DNA of 63,539 bases. Origin: CAYZZU01 sp964483105 (GTDB lineage: Bacteria; CG2-30-53-67). Below, in pieces: positions 1 through 7,758 of this stretch; the stretch's first letter is position 1, and every line of letters starts with the position of its first letter. Below the pieces are notes generated by a model. It made no database searches. It was not told the DNA's origin and saw only the letters and a list, made by a program, of their open reading frames with translations. The stretch covers positions 1 through 63,539 of the forward strand of contig CAYZZU010000014.1 of NCBI GenBank assembly GCA_964483105.1. The letters run 5' to 3'. The translations under genes and the position numbers were made by a program.

Positions 1-10
1 CTCTCCGCCA
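1..10 (+). tRNA. 3' end of a tRNA-Ser (partial)
   Basis: The first ten bases match the acceptor strand, discriminator G and CCA end of the two complete tRNA-Ser genes at 706-793 and 897-985. The same short palindromes follow as after those genes. The rest of the tRNA lies outside the window, so its anticodon is unknown. Confidence 0.6.
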
Positions 11-55
11 TTTTGTCTCGAAGTGACAAAATAAGCAATTTGCAACGCAAATTGC
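11..55. repeat. paired short palindromes after tRNA-Ser
   Basis: There are two adjacent hairpins: 11-17 with 25-31 (TTTTGTC/GACAAAA), and 35-43 with 47-55 (GCAATTTGC/GCAAATTGC, three-base loop AAC). The second hairpin recurs identically at 1010-1030. Similar pairs follow each tRNA-Ser in the window. No T-rich tail makes them classical terminators; they could act in 3' processing or be a small repetitive palindrome. Confidence 0.75.
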
Positions 56-80
56 TATTAAAATTTTTCAAAAAACTTTA

Positions 81-157
81 GCGCCCATAGCTCAGTTGGA
101 TAGAGCGTTGGACTACGAATCCAAAGGCCGCAGGTTCGAATCCTGCTGGGCGCACCA
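81..157 (+). tRNA. tRNA-Arg (anticodon ACG)
   Basis: This is a complete cloverleaf. The acceptor strands GCGCCC and GGGCGC pair, the anticodon stem 108-112/120-124 encloses loop 113-119 with anticodon ACG, the T-loop GGTTCGAATCC is present, and CCA is encoded. A34 of this tRNA is the known substrate of TadA, which is encoded 31 bases downstream. Confidence 0.97.
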
Positions 158-188
158 TGAATTTTGACGCCAATGAAGATGGAGAGAA

Positions 189-680
189 ATGGAACAAAGC
201 GGACTCTCCCATGACCGGAGCTACATGGTTCTGGCACTGGAACAGGCGCGCAAGGCGTTTTCCTTAAAGGAAATCCCGGTCGGAGCCGTGGCGGTGATTG
301 GTGACCGGGTGATCGGAAGAGGGTACAATCAGAAAGAGTCTGCCAAGGACCCAACGGCACACGCGGAAATCATTGCCCTGCGGGAGGCTTCCGCTACGCT
401 TGAAAGATGGAGACTTCCGGATGTTACCTTATATGTCACCCTGGAACCCTGCGTCATGTGTGCCGGGGCCATGGTACAGGCCCGGCTTGGCCGGCTGGTC
501 TTCGGTGTCAGAGATCCCAAGGGAGGCGCCTGCGGTTCCGAATACCACCTCCTGCAGGATTTTCGTCTGAACCACCAGTTGCCGGTGACCGGAGGGGTCC
601 TGAAGGAAGAGGCGGAATTTTTGTTGCAGGATTTTTTTGGAAGACTCCGCAATCCTTTTTCTCCCGCGGCAAGAAAATAA
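189..680 (+). CDS. tadA: tRNA-specific adenosine deaminase TadA
   Basis: TadA converts A34 to inosine in the anticodon of tRNA-Arg(ACG) in the cytoplasm, so one tRNA can read three CGN codons. The 163-residue product has the cytidine/deoxycytidylate deaminase zinc site: H58-A-E60, where E60 is the proton shuttle, and P87-C88-x-x-C91. Length is normal for the family. The ATG follows GGAGAGAA. The gene sits directly downstream of its own substrate tRNA-Arg(ACG) and upstream of the tRNA-Ser/SRP RNA/dnaX block, the tadA-SRP RNA-dnaX-ybaB-recR order also known from Bacillus. Nothing looks damaged. Confidence 0.96.
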   Translation: MEQSGLSHDRSYMVLALEQARKAFSLKEIPVGAVAVIGDRVIGRGYNQKESAKDPTAHAEIIALREASATLERWRLPDVTLYVTLEPCVMCAGAMVQARLGRLVFGVRDPKGGACGSEYHLLQDFRLNHQLPVTGGVLKEEAEFLLQDFFGRLRNPFSPAARK

Positions 681-705
681 AAAAATTTTCAGAAGTAAAA
701 CATCA

Positions 706-867
<162 letters not shown>

Positions 868-896
868 AATGATAATTTTACGAAGTAAAGTGATCA

Positions 897-985
897 GGAG
901 AGATGGCCGAGCTGGTCGAAGGCGCCTGACTCGAAATCAGGTGTGGGGCAACTCACCGGGGGTTCGAATCCCTCTCTCTCCGCCA
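897..985 (+). tRNA. tRNA-Ser (anticodon CGA)
   Basis: This is a class II tRNA. The acceptor GGAGAGA pairs with TCTCTCC, the anticodon stem CCTGA/TCAGG encloses CGA at 932-934, there is a long variable arm, and CCA is encoded at 983-985. It reads UCG. Confidence 0.96.
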
Positions 986-1030
986 TTTTGTCGCTTCGCG
1001 ACAAAAGAAGCAATTTGCAACGCAAATTGC
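986..1030. repeat. paired short palindromes after tRNA-Ser(CGA)
   Basis: Hairpins lie at 986-1006 (TTTTGTCGC/GCGACAAAA, loop TTC) and 1010-1030 (GCAATTTGC/GCAAATTGC, loop AAC). The second is identical to the one at 35-55, and the first is a variant of 11-31. Confidence 0.75.
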
Positions 1031-1076
1031 GAAAGAAAATAAAAATCATCGTGTTTTTGTGAAAGGAAAAATTTTT

Positions 1077-1220
1077 GCTGCCCCTCTTCGGGCGAAGAAT
1101 TTCGGGTCCCGCGCAACAAAAGGATGTGAACCGGGTCAGGCCGTGACTGGAGCAGCCCTAAGCATTCTCTTTTGTGTGCCGCGGGGAAGCCTGAAGTTTC
1201 TTCGCCCGAAGAGGGGCAGC
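1077..1220 (+). ncRNA. ffs: signal recognition particle RNA (4.5S-like)
   Basis: The SRP RNA binds Ffh and targets nascent membrane proteins. The conserved domain-IV core is at 1133-1158: GGGTCAGG on the 5' side and GGAGCAGCCC on the 3' side, the expected Ffh-binding internal loops. The apical loop is GTGACT between CC and GG, not the usual GGAA. The ends form a perfect 23-bp stem (1077-1099 with 1198-1220), giving a rod of about 144 nt that is longer than the usual 4.5S RNA. The position between tadA and dnaX is the conserved one. The exact 5' and 3' ends are inferred from the stem, and part of it may be precursor. Confidence 0.85.
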
Positions 1221-1236
1221 AAAGAGAGACCGACCG

Positions 1237-2898
1237 ATGTCTTACCAAGTTCTGGCCAGGAAATACCGCCCTCAAACCTTCGAAGATGTGGTCGGGCAGG
1301 ATCACATCACACGGACCCTGAAAAATGCGATTCAGGCGAAACGGATTGCTCATGGATTTCTCTTTTCCGGGATGCGGGGAGTCGGAAAGACTACCATGGC
1401 CCGGATTCTGGCCAAAGCATTAAACTGTGAGAGGGGTCCGACTCCCTCGCCCTGCAACGAATGTCAAAACTGCCTTGAGATTACCCGAGGCTCTTCTGTT
1501 GATGTTATTGAAATTGATGGGGCCTCCAATACCGGTGTGGATGATATCCGGGAACTGCGCGAAAATGTGCTCTACGCGCCCGCGCGGACGCGGTACAAGG
1601 TCTATATCATCGATGAAGTCCACATGTTGTCCAAAAGTGCCTTCAACGCCCTGCTCAAAACCCTGGAAGAGCCTCCCCCCCATGTGATCTTTGTCTTTGC
1701 CACGACGGAGTCTCATAGGGTTCCGATTACCATTCAATCCCGTTGCCAGTGTTTTGACTTTCGAAGGATTTCAGTTCGGGAGGTGGCGGATCTTCTCCTT
1801 TCTCTTGCCGGCCGGGAAGGGTTTTCCCTGGACGCGGATGCCGCGCGGATCATCGCCCGGGCATCGGAAGGAAGCATGCGGGACGCGCAGAGCCTTTTGG
1901 ATCAAGCGATTTCCTTCTGTGGATCCCGGATCAGCCCGGAAGAGGTTCGCCTCGTCCTCGGGCTGGTGGACCGGGAGGTACTGGAAGGATGTGTGGAGGC
2001 CCTGATCGACCAGAATGCGGAGCAGGTTTTGAATATTGTGAATACACTAAGTGCCCGGGGGCAGGATCTGATGGAGTTTGTGAACGCTCTCTTGGCTTAT
2101 CTCCGGGACCTGCTGATGATCAAGGTTCTGAAAGACCCCGATCCGGTGGTTTCCCTTTCCCGAGAGGAGACCGACGATCTTCAGAAGGTTTGTGACAGGA
2201 TTGAGGAGGATAGACTGCTCGGCTTTATGGAGGAGCTTACCCGTGCAGGGGAGCAGATCCGGAACTCCTCTCATCCGAGGTTTGCTCTGGAGATGACGCT
2301 GATTCGGATGACCCGGATTGAATCGCTGTTGGGATTTCAGCAGATTCTCGTAAGACTGGAAGAGCTGGAAAAAAGAATCTCTTCCGGTGATTCCGTGAAG
2401 ATGTCACAAAAAGATTCCGCGAAAGGAAAAATGTCCGGGAAGGGGACCGCCTCAGGAACGGAAAAGGACCGTCCATTCAGCTCCGTGAGCGAGCCGCCCA
2501 TAGAGGTTGAGTCTGACTGGGAGGCGATCGTGAATTGCGCGAATCAGGCTTCTCCGGTTGCAGGCTCCATTCTGGAGCAGGGCTTTCTGGAAAAGGAGGA
2601 GACCGGTCTTTTGGTGATCGGTTTTAAGAAGAAGATTTATTACGATATGGCCGTTGAGAAAAAAGATCGGATCCGGGGGGTCTTAAGACGTTGTCTGAAC
2701 AGAGAGCTGACGATCCGATTTGCCCACCATGATGGAAAGGAAACGGCATCGAAAACTCTCACGGAAAAGAAAAAAGAAAAACGCCATCAGGAGAAAGAGA
2801 AAATCCGGAAGGAAAGTCTGGAAAATTACGTGGTTCAGGAGGCACTGAAGGTTTTTCAGGGAAAGATCCTGGAAGTCCGGGACTACAGTGGTTCCTGA
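1237..2898 (+). CDS. dnaX: DNA polymerase III gamma/tau subunit
   Basis: This is the clamp-loader ATPase of the replicase. The AAA+ domain is complete: Walker A GMRGVGKT at 45-52, zinc cysteines C64, C73, C76 and C79, Walker B IIDEVH at 124-129, and the SRC motif with R169. A lysine/glutamate-rich linker and a C-terminal region follow. At 553 residues it is shorter than E. coli tau but normal for many bacteria. The ATG lies 17 bases after the SRP RNA terminal stem, with only a weak purine-rich ribosome site. ybaB and recR follow on the same strand as usual. No convincing in-phase frameshift site for a separate gamma form was found. Confidence 0.96.
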   Translation: MSYQVLARKYRPQTFEDVVGQDHITRTLKNAIQAKRIAHGFLFSGMRGVGKTTMARILAKALNCERGPTPSPCNECQNCLEITRGSSVDVIEIDGASNTGVDDIRELRENVLYAPARTRYKVYIIDEVHMLSKSAFNALLKTLEEPPPHVIFVFATTESHRVPITIQSRCQCFDFRRISVREVADLLLSLAGREGFSLDADAARIIARASEGSMRDAQSLLDQAISFCGSRISPEEVRLVLGLVDREVLEGCVEALIDQNAEQVLNIVNTLSARGQDLMEFVNALLAYLRDLLMIKVLKDPDPVVSLSREETDDLQKVCDRIEEDRLLGFMEELTRAGEQIRNSSHPRFALEMTLIRMTRIESLLGFQQILVRLEELEKRISSGDSVKMSQKDSAKGKMSGKGTASGTEKDRPFSSVSEPPIEVESDWEAIVNCANQASPVAGSILEQGFLEKEETGLLVIGFKKKIYYDMAVEKKDRIRGVLRRCLNRELTIRFAHHDGKETASKTLTEKKKEKRHQEKEKIRKESLENYVVQEALKVFQGKILEVRDYSGS

Positions 2899-2968
2899 TG
2901 ATGGTTGTTGCGGATCCTACGATCTTCCGGATTGCGAAGGGACGGGATTGTAATGGAGGGAATGGGTG

Positions 2969-3292
2969 ATGTCCCAGAACATGCTTGGCGAACTGATGCG
3001 CAAGGCGCAGCAGATGCAGGATCGGATGAAACAGCTTCAGGAGGAAGCAGGGGATAAAGTGGTAGAAGCCTCTTCCGGAGGAGGAATGGTGACGGTCCGG
3101 ATGAATGGACGACAGGAGGTTCTTGCAATCCGAATCGAACCGGATTTACTGGATTCCGAAGAATTGGAAATGCTTCAGGACTTGATCGTTGCCGCGGTAA
3201 ACGAGGGCATTCGGAAATCGAAAAACCTCATGGAAGAAGAGATCAAGAATCTGACCGGGGGGATGAACTTTAAAATTCCAGGACTGTTCTGA
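2969..3292 (+). CDS. ybaB: YbaB/EbfC nucleoid-associated protein
   Basis: This is a small DNA-binding protein of the YbaB/EbfC family (107 residues from this ATG), with the typical start MSQNMLGELMRKAQQMQDRM and the central conserved GGGMVTVRMNG region. A GTG one codon upstream is possible, but the ATG at 2969 is better placed, eight bases after GGAGGG. It lies between dnaX and recR, its standard position, and is probably co-transcribed and linked to recombination or repair and nucleoid organisation. Confidence 0.93.
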   Translation: MSQNMLGELMRKAQQMQDRMKQLQEEAGDKVVEASSGGGMVTVRMNGRQEVLAIRIEPDLLDSEELEMLQDLIVAAVNEGIRKSKNLMEEEIKNLTGGMNFKIPGLF

Positions 3293-3343
3293 TTTCGGGT
3301 GGAACGCACCCCCTGATACTTCAATATTTTTAAGGCGGCAGCG

Positions 3344-3946
3344 ATGGAAGCTTCGGCCTTGCAGCGACTGATCGAGGAATTCAGAAAACTTCCGGGTATC
3401 GGTATCAAAACCGCCCAAAGACTCGCTTTCTTTATTCTGAAGATGGACCGGGACGAGGCCTTGGGAATTGCCCGGGCCATTGAGGGGCTGATCGAGAAAG
3501 TCCGTTTCTGTTCACGATGTGGGAATCTGTCCGAATCGGAACTGTGTGAAATCTGTTCCGACCCGAGACGGGATTCTTCCCTGATCTGTGTGGTACAGGA
3601 GGCCATGGACGTGATCGCCATTGAAAAGACCGGGGAATACCGGGGGGGGTACCATGTGCTGCATGGGGCACTCTCCCCCATTGACGCTATCGGACCGGAC
3701 GAGCTGAACATCTCTTCACTCCTCACTCGCCTGAAGGCCGAACCGATCCGGGAGGTCATCCTGGCCACCAATCCCACCATTGAAGGAGAGGCGACCTCTA
3801 TGTATCTTGTCCAGATGATTCGATCACAGACAAAGAGCAGAATCACGCGGATCGCACACGGTATTCCGATCGGAGGACATCTGGAATACGCAGACGAAGT
3901 GACGCTGGGGAAGGCCATGACAGGCAGGAGAGAGATCGTGGAGTAG
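3344..3946 (+). CDS. recR: recombination mediator RecR
   Basis: RecR works with RecO/RecF to load RecA on gapped DNA. The 200-residue protein has an N-terminal helix-hairpin-helix (LPGIGIKTAQRLAF, 16-29), a C4 zinc finger (C56, C59, C68, C71) and a Toprim domain over roughly 79-174 with the conserved ATNPTIEGEAT segment. Length is standard. It closes the dnaX-ybaB-recR block; a separate promoter for mglB lies just after its stop. Confidence 0.96.
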   Translation: MEASALQRLIEEFRKLPGIGIKTAQRLAFFILKMDRDEALGIARAIEGLIEKVRFCSRCGNLSESELCEICSDPRRDSSLICVVQEAMDVIAIEKTGEYRGGYHVLHGALSPIDAIGPDELNISSLLTRLKAEPIREVILATNPTIEGEATSMYLVQMIRSQTKSRITRIAHGIPIGGHLEYADEVTLGKAMTGRREIVE

Positions 3947-3957
3947 AGAATTATCGA

Positions 3958-3986
3958 TTGTAATTTCCCTAACTCTATGTTATATA
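3958..3986 (+). promoter_or_regulatory. sigma70-type promoter for mglBA
   Basis: TTGTAA (3958-3963) and TATATA (3981-3986) are separated by 17 bases in the AT-rich gap after recR, about 75 bases before the mglB start. It suggests mglBA is transcribed independently of recR. Confidence 0.5.
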
Positions 3987-4062
3987 TATAAATACCAGCT
4001 TCCGTTTTGACGAGTATCATATCTTTCGAGCCCGTTTATGGGTCCGCGCAAGAGGTTCTAAG

Positions 4063-4563
4063 ATGTCCACACCACTCTCCAATCTAGTCCTCTTTGAGGA
4101 AGATTTCGTCAAGATCAATGAGGAAATCAATCGGTTGTACCACCAAACCAACGCCAAGTTGATCTTTCTGGTGGATCGTGACGGTCAATTGATCGCAAGT
4201 TGCGGGGAAAAAACGGATCTCGATACCACATCCCTTGCCTCACTCACGGCAGGGAATATCGCCGCAACCGGAGGGATGGCCAAACTGATTGGAGAGAAGG
4301 AATTCACGATTCTCTTCCATGAGGGGGAGAAGGATAACATACACATCTCCATCATTGCCAAACGGGTCATTCTGGTGATTATCTTTGATCATCGTTCCTC
4401 CCTGGGGCTTGTTCGTCTTCGGGTCAAGAAAAGCTCCGAGCTTTTATCCCGCATCTTTGATGAAATCCAGCAAAAAAAGGAACGGGAGGGACAGGAGACC
4501 GACGGTCTGGGCTCACCTTTAGAAGAAATTACAGACGAAGACATAGACAAGCTGTTCGGGTAG
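4063..4563 (+). CDS. mglB: MglB-like roadblock/LC7 GAP protein
   Basis: The 166-residue protein has one roadblock/LC7 domain (about residues 18-125, including KLIFLVDRDGQLIASCG and the following LASLTAGNIAATGGMAKL). A charged C-terminal tail ends in DEDIDKLFG. In Myxococcus, MglB is the GTPase-activating protein for MglA and sets the front-rear polarity axis. mglA follows 33 bases downstream, which supports the assignment. Regulation is likely from the promoter at 3958-3986. Confidence 0.9.
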   Translation: MSTPLSNLVLFEEDFVKINEEINRLYHQTNAKLIFLVDRDGQLIASCGEKTDLDTTSLASLTAGNIAATGGMAKLIGEKEFTILFHEGEKDNIHISIIAKRVILVIIFDHRSSLGLVRLRVKKSSELLSRIFDEIQQKKEREGQETDGLGSPLEEITDEDIDKLFG

Positions 4564-4596
4564 GCAACTCATCAACCCATTGATCAGGGAGAAGGC

Positions 4597-5187
4597 ATGT
4601 CTTTTATCAACTACTCTTCCAGGGAGATTAACTGTAAAATCGTTTATTACGGTCCCGGGCTCGGAGGAAAGACTACCAACCTTCAATATATCTACGACAA
4701 AACCAATCCGGATTCCAAGGGAAAAATGATTTCCCTGGCCACGGAAACGGAGAGGACCCTTTTCTTTGATTTTTTACCGTTGGCGCTGGGGACCATCCGC
4801 GGGTTTAAGACCCGCTTCCATCTTTATACCGTTCCCGGTCAGGTTTTCTACGATGCCAGTCGAAAGCTGATCCTGAAAGGGGTGGATGGTGTTGTTTTCG
4901 TGGCGGACTCACAGGTCGAGAGGATGGACGCCAACATGGAAAGTGTGGAAAACCTGAAGGAAAACCTGATGGAGCAAGGGTACGATCTCGCGAAGATTCC
5001 CTATGTCATTCAGTTCAACAAGCGGGACCTGGATAATATCTCGACCGTGGAGGAGTTACGGGAAGCCTTGAATCCCATGAACGTCCCGTGGTTTGAGGCG
5101 ATCGCTCCCCAAGGGAACGGCGTTTTTGAGACCCTCAAGTCTGTTGCCAAACAGATTCTTCTGCAGCTTAAAAGGGGAGGTGGGTAG
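4597..5187 (+). CDS. mglA: MglA-like small Ras-type GTPase
   Basis: This is a small cytoplasmic GTPase that controls cell polarity and, in myxobacteria, gliding and type IV pilus motility. The 196 residues carry G1 GPGLGGKTT (19-27), TVPGQ (78-82) with the threonine characteristic of MglA in place of Asp, and G4 NKRD (141-144). It forms a pair with mglB. No motility genes lie nearby, so the output here is unknown. It converges with the next gene with only five bases between stops, so any terminator must lie inside coding sequence. Confidence 0.94.
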   Translation: MSFINYSSREINCKIVYYGPGLGGKTTNLQYIYDKTNPDSKGKMISLATETERTLFFDFLPLALGTIRGFKTRFHLYTVPGQVFYDASRKLILKGVDGVVFVADSQVERMDANMESVENLKENLMEQGYDLAKIPYVIQFNKRDLDNISTVEELREALNPMNVPWFEAIAPQGNGVFETLKSVAKQILLQLKRGGG

Positions 5188-5192
5188 CTTGT

Positions 5193-5888
5193 TCAACGGA
5201 TCCGGGCGCGTAGCCGATAGAAGGCGATGATCTTTTTGATCAGAATCGGAAACGTCCCAAGGATCACAAAGGAAAGGATCAAACCGGGAGAGAGAATCCC
5301 CCCCAGGGAATTGATTTTCGCCAATTCTTTCCCGGCATTTACATAAACCACGGTTCCCGGAAGCATTCCCACCTGAGAGACCCAGAAAAAAGTAGTGAGC
5401 GGCATTTTGGTCAATCCCATGACCAGATTGATCACGAAAAAAGGAAAGATCGGGATCAGCCGCATCGTAAACAGATAAAAGGCTCCTTCCTTCTGAATCC
5501 CGTCATTGATCGTGACCAGTTTATCCCCGAAGTGATTCTGTACCCAGTCCCGAAGCAGGAAGCGGGATACCAGACACGCCAGGGTCGCTCCGATCGTGCT
5601 GGCGAAGGAGACCACCACCGTACCGGTGATCAGCCCGAACAGGCCGCCTCCCGCGAGGGTCAAAACCGCGGCTCCGGGCAGCGAAAGGGCCGTGACCAGC
5701 ATGTAGATCAGCATATACAGAAAGAGGGTCAGGAATCGGTGTTCAAGATAAACTCCCAAAAGCCGGTCTCTTGAGGCCTTGATGTAAGAAAGCGAGAGGT
5801 ATCGTCCCAGATCAAAATACCGGAACAGGAAGATCAAGGCGATTACGCAGGTTACCAGAAGAATTTTCTTGATCACCTTCCTCTTCAT
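5193..5888 (-). CDS. TVP38/TMEM64 (DedA-like) membrane protein
   Basis: This is a polytopic inner-membrane protein of the SNARE-associated/VTT family (231 residues). After an N-terminal membrane anchor it shows the family core: a glycine-rich hydrophobic stretch (SLPGAAVLTLAGGGLFG), the MRLIPIFPFFVINLVMGL segment and a later GMLPGTVVYV. Members are linked to lipid scrambling or envelope homeostasis, but the substrate cannot be told from sequence. The ATG at 5888 is preferred over a longer upstream extension because AGGAAGGGAG precedes it and the family starts near here. It may be co-transcribed with the upstream PEP-CTERM gene. Confidence 0.85.
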   Translation of the reverse strand: MKRKVIKKILLVTCVIALIFLFRYFDLGRYLSLSYIKASRDRLLGVYLEHRFLTLFLYMLIYMLVTALSLPGAAVLTLAGGGLFGLITGTVVVSFASTIGATLACLVSRFLLRDWVQNHFGDKLVTINDGIQKEGAFYLFTMRLIPIFPFFVINLVMGLTKMPLTTFFWVSQVGMLPGTVVYVNAGKELAKINSLGGILSPGLILSFVILGTFPILIKKIIAFYRLRARIR

Positions 5889-5997
5889 TGGGCTCCCTTC
5901 CTGAAGGTGCCTCTGATCCGAATCGTCTCGTTGCAACGGACCCCCATAAGATACCCGAAATGTTTCAGAAGATCCACCGGTAATCAAGGACCATGCG

Positions 5998-6041
5998 CCA
6001 CGGACCGGCCCCGAGGAAAATCCTCCGGGGCCGGTCCGTGG
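5998..6041 (-). terminator. strong hairpin after the PEP-CTERM gene
   Basis: A nearly perfect 20-bp stem (CCACGGACCGGCCCC with its complement, one bulged C, loop AAA) lies eight bases after the minus-strand stop at 6049. It has no T-tract, so it could be a Rho-linked or mRNA-stabilising hairpin between this gene and the TVP38 gene, not a classical terminator. Confidence 0.5.
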
Positions 6042-6048
6042 CCTTGGT

Positions 6049-6684
6049 TTAGGAAAGTCTTTTTTGAGAAGCCCCGAGAAGTCCCGCCAGACCGGAACCG
6101 ATCAGGATCCAGGAGCCCGGTTCCGGAACGGTCGTGGTGTTCGCTTTTCCTGGGGTCCCGAAATCACCGTCACCGTATGACAGTCCTGTTGCGCTTGAGT
6201 CTGTCCAGTTCGCCCCGTTCCCGTTGTCGCCTGTGCCGCTGAAGGCGATCGAAGCTCCGTTCACGGATGGAAAGCCGGCGCCGTAGGATACGGTGTCGAC
6301 GATCGATCCGTCCGGCGCGTAAATGGAGAGAGTGTCCCCGTCGTTATTCAACGGAAAAGAAAAAAGAGAGTCCACGGCCACCCCCCCGTTTTCCTGGAGA
6401 TTCTGCTTCCTGCCGAAGACCAGGTAGCCGTGGGAAGGGATCGGCAGCGGGGAGGAGATGAGAACCTTGTTGCCGGGATCGGAGTCGGAAACGGCGTAAC
6501 CCTGCAGATCCATCGCTGCGTCCGGGTTGTAGATCTCGAACCACTCCCCATTGGAGTCACTCACCGCGTTGGGATTGTACATGATCTCGTTGATGATCAG
6601 CCCCGATGCCGCGGGCGGAATCCACGCGGCAAGCATCAAAACGGCAGTCACCAAAAAAGAGGTAAAGAAAGTATCATTTTTCAT
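6049..6684 (-). CDS. lamin-tail domain protein with PEP-CTERM anchor
   Basis: This 211-residue exported protein has an N-terminal signal peptide, then a lamin-tail (LTD) domain starting at GLIINEIMYNP and including GEWFEIYNP. The C-terminal sorting signal is VPEP, then a hydrophobic stretch, then SQKRLS. Known PEP-CTERM proteins are cut and attached by an exosortase and often join extracellular matrix or exopolysaccharide. No exosortase or EPS gene lies in the window. The second of two tandem ATGs (6684) is chosen because it is six bases from GGAGG; the first is only three away. Confidence 0.85.
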   Translation of the reverse strand: MKNDTFFTSFLVTAVLMLAAWIPPAASGLIINEIMYNPNAVSDSNGEWFEIYNPDAAMDLQGYAVSDSDPGNKVLISSPLPIPSHGYLVFGRKQNLQENGGVAVDSLFSFPLNNDGDTLSIYAPDGSIVDTVSYGAGFPSVNGASIAFSGTGDNGNGANWTDSSATGLSYGDGDFGTPGKANTTTVPEPGSWILIGSGLAGLLGASQKRLS

Positions 6685-7080
6685 CATGTGCCTCCTTTGA
6701 ATGAAAAGAGAATCAAAAACAAGAAACCGGATGGATATCACCTTCTCTTCCCGTTTCCTCCGGTTACAGAGCGGGTGATTTCAGGTGGGTGGTCAGAGGT
6801 TTTCGGGTACGTTCTGGAAAAAACAGAGAAGGAAAGTCAGGCCTTAGAGGAAAGAATGGAAGCGAATGCCCGACAGAAAGACGAGTTTTGATTCACCTCC
6901 TTTCCATGGATAGTTAGAATCGATTGTTGATTGTAGTAACATGGATTGCACAAAAGTTGCAAAATATTTTTCAGCTTTCCATTTCCTGATCAATCTGTGT
7001 TATGATCAATGGGGCAGAAAACAACCGCAACACAACCACTCCGAAAACAGACTACGGATCGTGCCTGGAGATTGTGGACC
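6685..7080. promoter_or_regulatory. divergent intergenic region with candidate promoters
   Basis: This gap separates the PEP-CTERM gene (minus) from the response regulator (plus). It holds no convincing gene. A sigma54-like element TTGCAC-N5-TTGCA is at 6946-6961; its first G of the -24 GG pair is missing. A possible -10 (TATGAT, 7001-7006) has only a weak -35. Both would serve the two-component operon. Confidence 0.3.
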
Positions 7081-7758
7081 ATGAGAATTCTTCTCATCGA
7101 GGATGACCGGAGAACAGCCTCGTTCATTCTGAAAGGGCTGCGGCAGGAAGGATTTGCGGTGGATCATGCACCCGACGGCGAAGAGGGATTGCATTTGGGT
7201 TCAACCGAGCCGTATGATGTCGCCGTCATCGACGTCATGTTGCCGAAGATGGACGGACTGGCCTTGATCGAAGATCTTCGGAAACAGGGCATCCGGACGC
7301 CGGTACTCGTGCTCAGCGCGAAGAGCTCCGTGGACGACCGGATCAAAGGGCTGTACGCCGGTGGGGACGACTATCTGGTCAAGCCCTTCGCCTTTTCGGA
7401 GCTTCTGGCGAGGATACATGCCCTCATCCGACGGGCGCACTCCGTGTCCGATCCGACCCGACTCACGCTCGGTGATCTCAGTATGGATCTTTTCAGGAGA
7501 AAGGTCTTTCGGGGGGGGAAGGAAATCATACTCCAGGCAAAGGAGTTCGCTCTGCTCGAGTATCTGATGCGGAATCCGGGGCGTGTGGTGTCGAAGACGA
7601 TGATTATGGAACACGTATGGGACTACAACTTCGATCCGCAGACCAATGTCGTCGAGGCGCGGATCTGCCGTCTCCGGGACAAGATTGATCGTCCGTTTGC
7701 GAAAAAACTGATTCACACCATTCGAGGCGCGGGCTATGTCCTGGAAGAAAAAGAATAG
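7081..7758 (+). CDS. OmpR-family response regulator
   Basis: This is a two-domain transcription factor. The receiver domain (1-115) has phospho-acceptor D51, acidic pocket D8/D9, S79 and K101. The winged-helix DNA-binding domain lies at about 127-225. The 225-residue length from MRILLIEDD is standard; an in-frame ATG at 7009 would add an unrelated 24-residue leader and is rejected. It overlaps the downstream histidine kinase by 23 bases, so the two are translationally coupled. Adjacency suggests it controls the glycosyltransferase/efflux genes that follow, as PmrAB-like systems do, but this is inference. Confidence 0.94.
   Translation: MRILLIEDDRRTASFILKGLRQEGFAVDHAPDGEEGLHLGSTEPYDVAVIDVMLPKMDGLALIEDLRKQGIRTPVLVLSAKSSVDDRIKGLYAGGDDYLVKPFAFSELLARIHALIRRAHSVSDPTRLTLGDLSMDLFRRKVFRGGKEIILQAKEFALLEYLMRNPGRVVSKTMIMEHVWDYNFDPQTNVVEARICRLRDKIDRPFAKKLIHTIRGAGYVLEEKE

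Noticed and set aside
2764..2790. A-rich run in dnaX as a programmed frameshift site for gamma
   Set aside because: The run reads AAG AAA AAA GAA in frame, which does not fit the A-AAA-AAG slippery phase used in E. coli, and no strong downstream hairpin was seen.
6946..6961. Definite sigma54 promoter for the two-component system
   Set aside because: The -24 element lacks one of the two key G residues and no sigma54 activator is nearby; kept only as a weak candidate in the intergenic entry.
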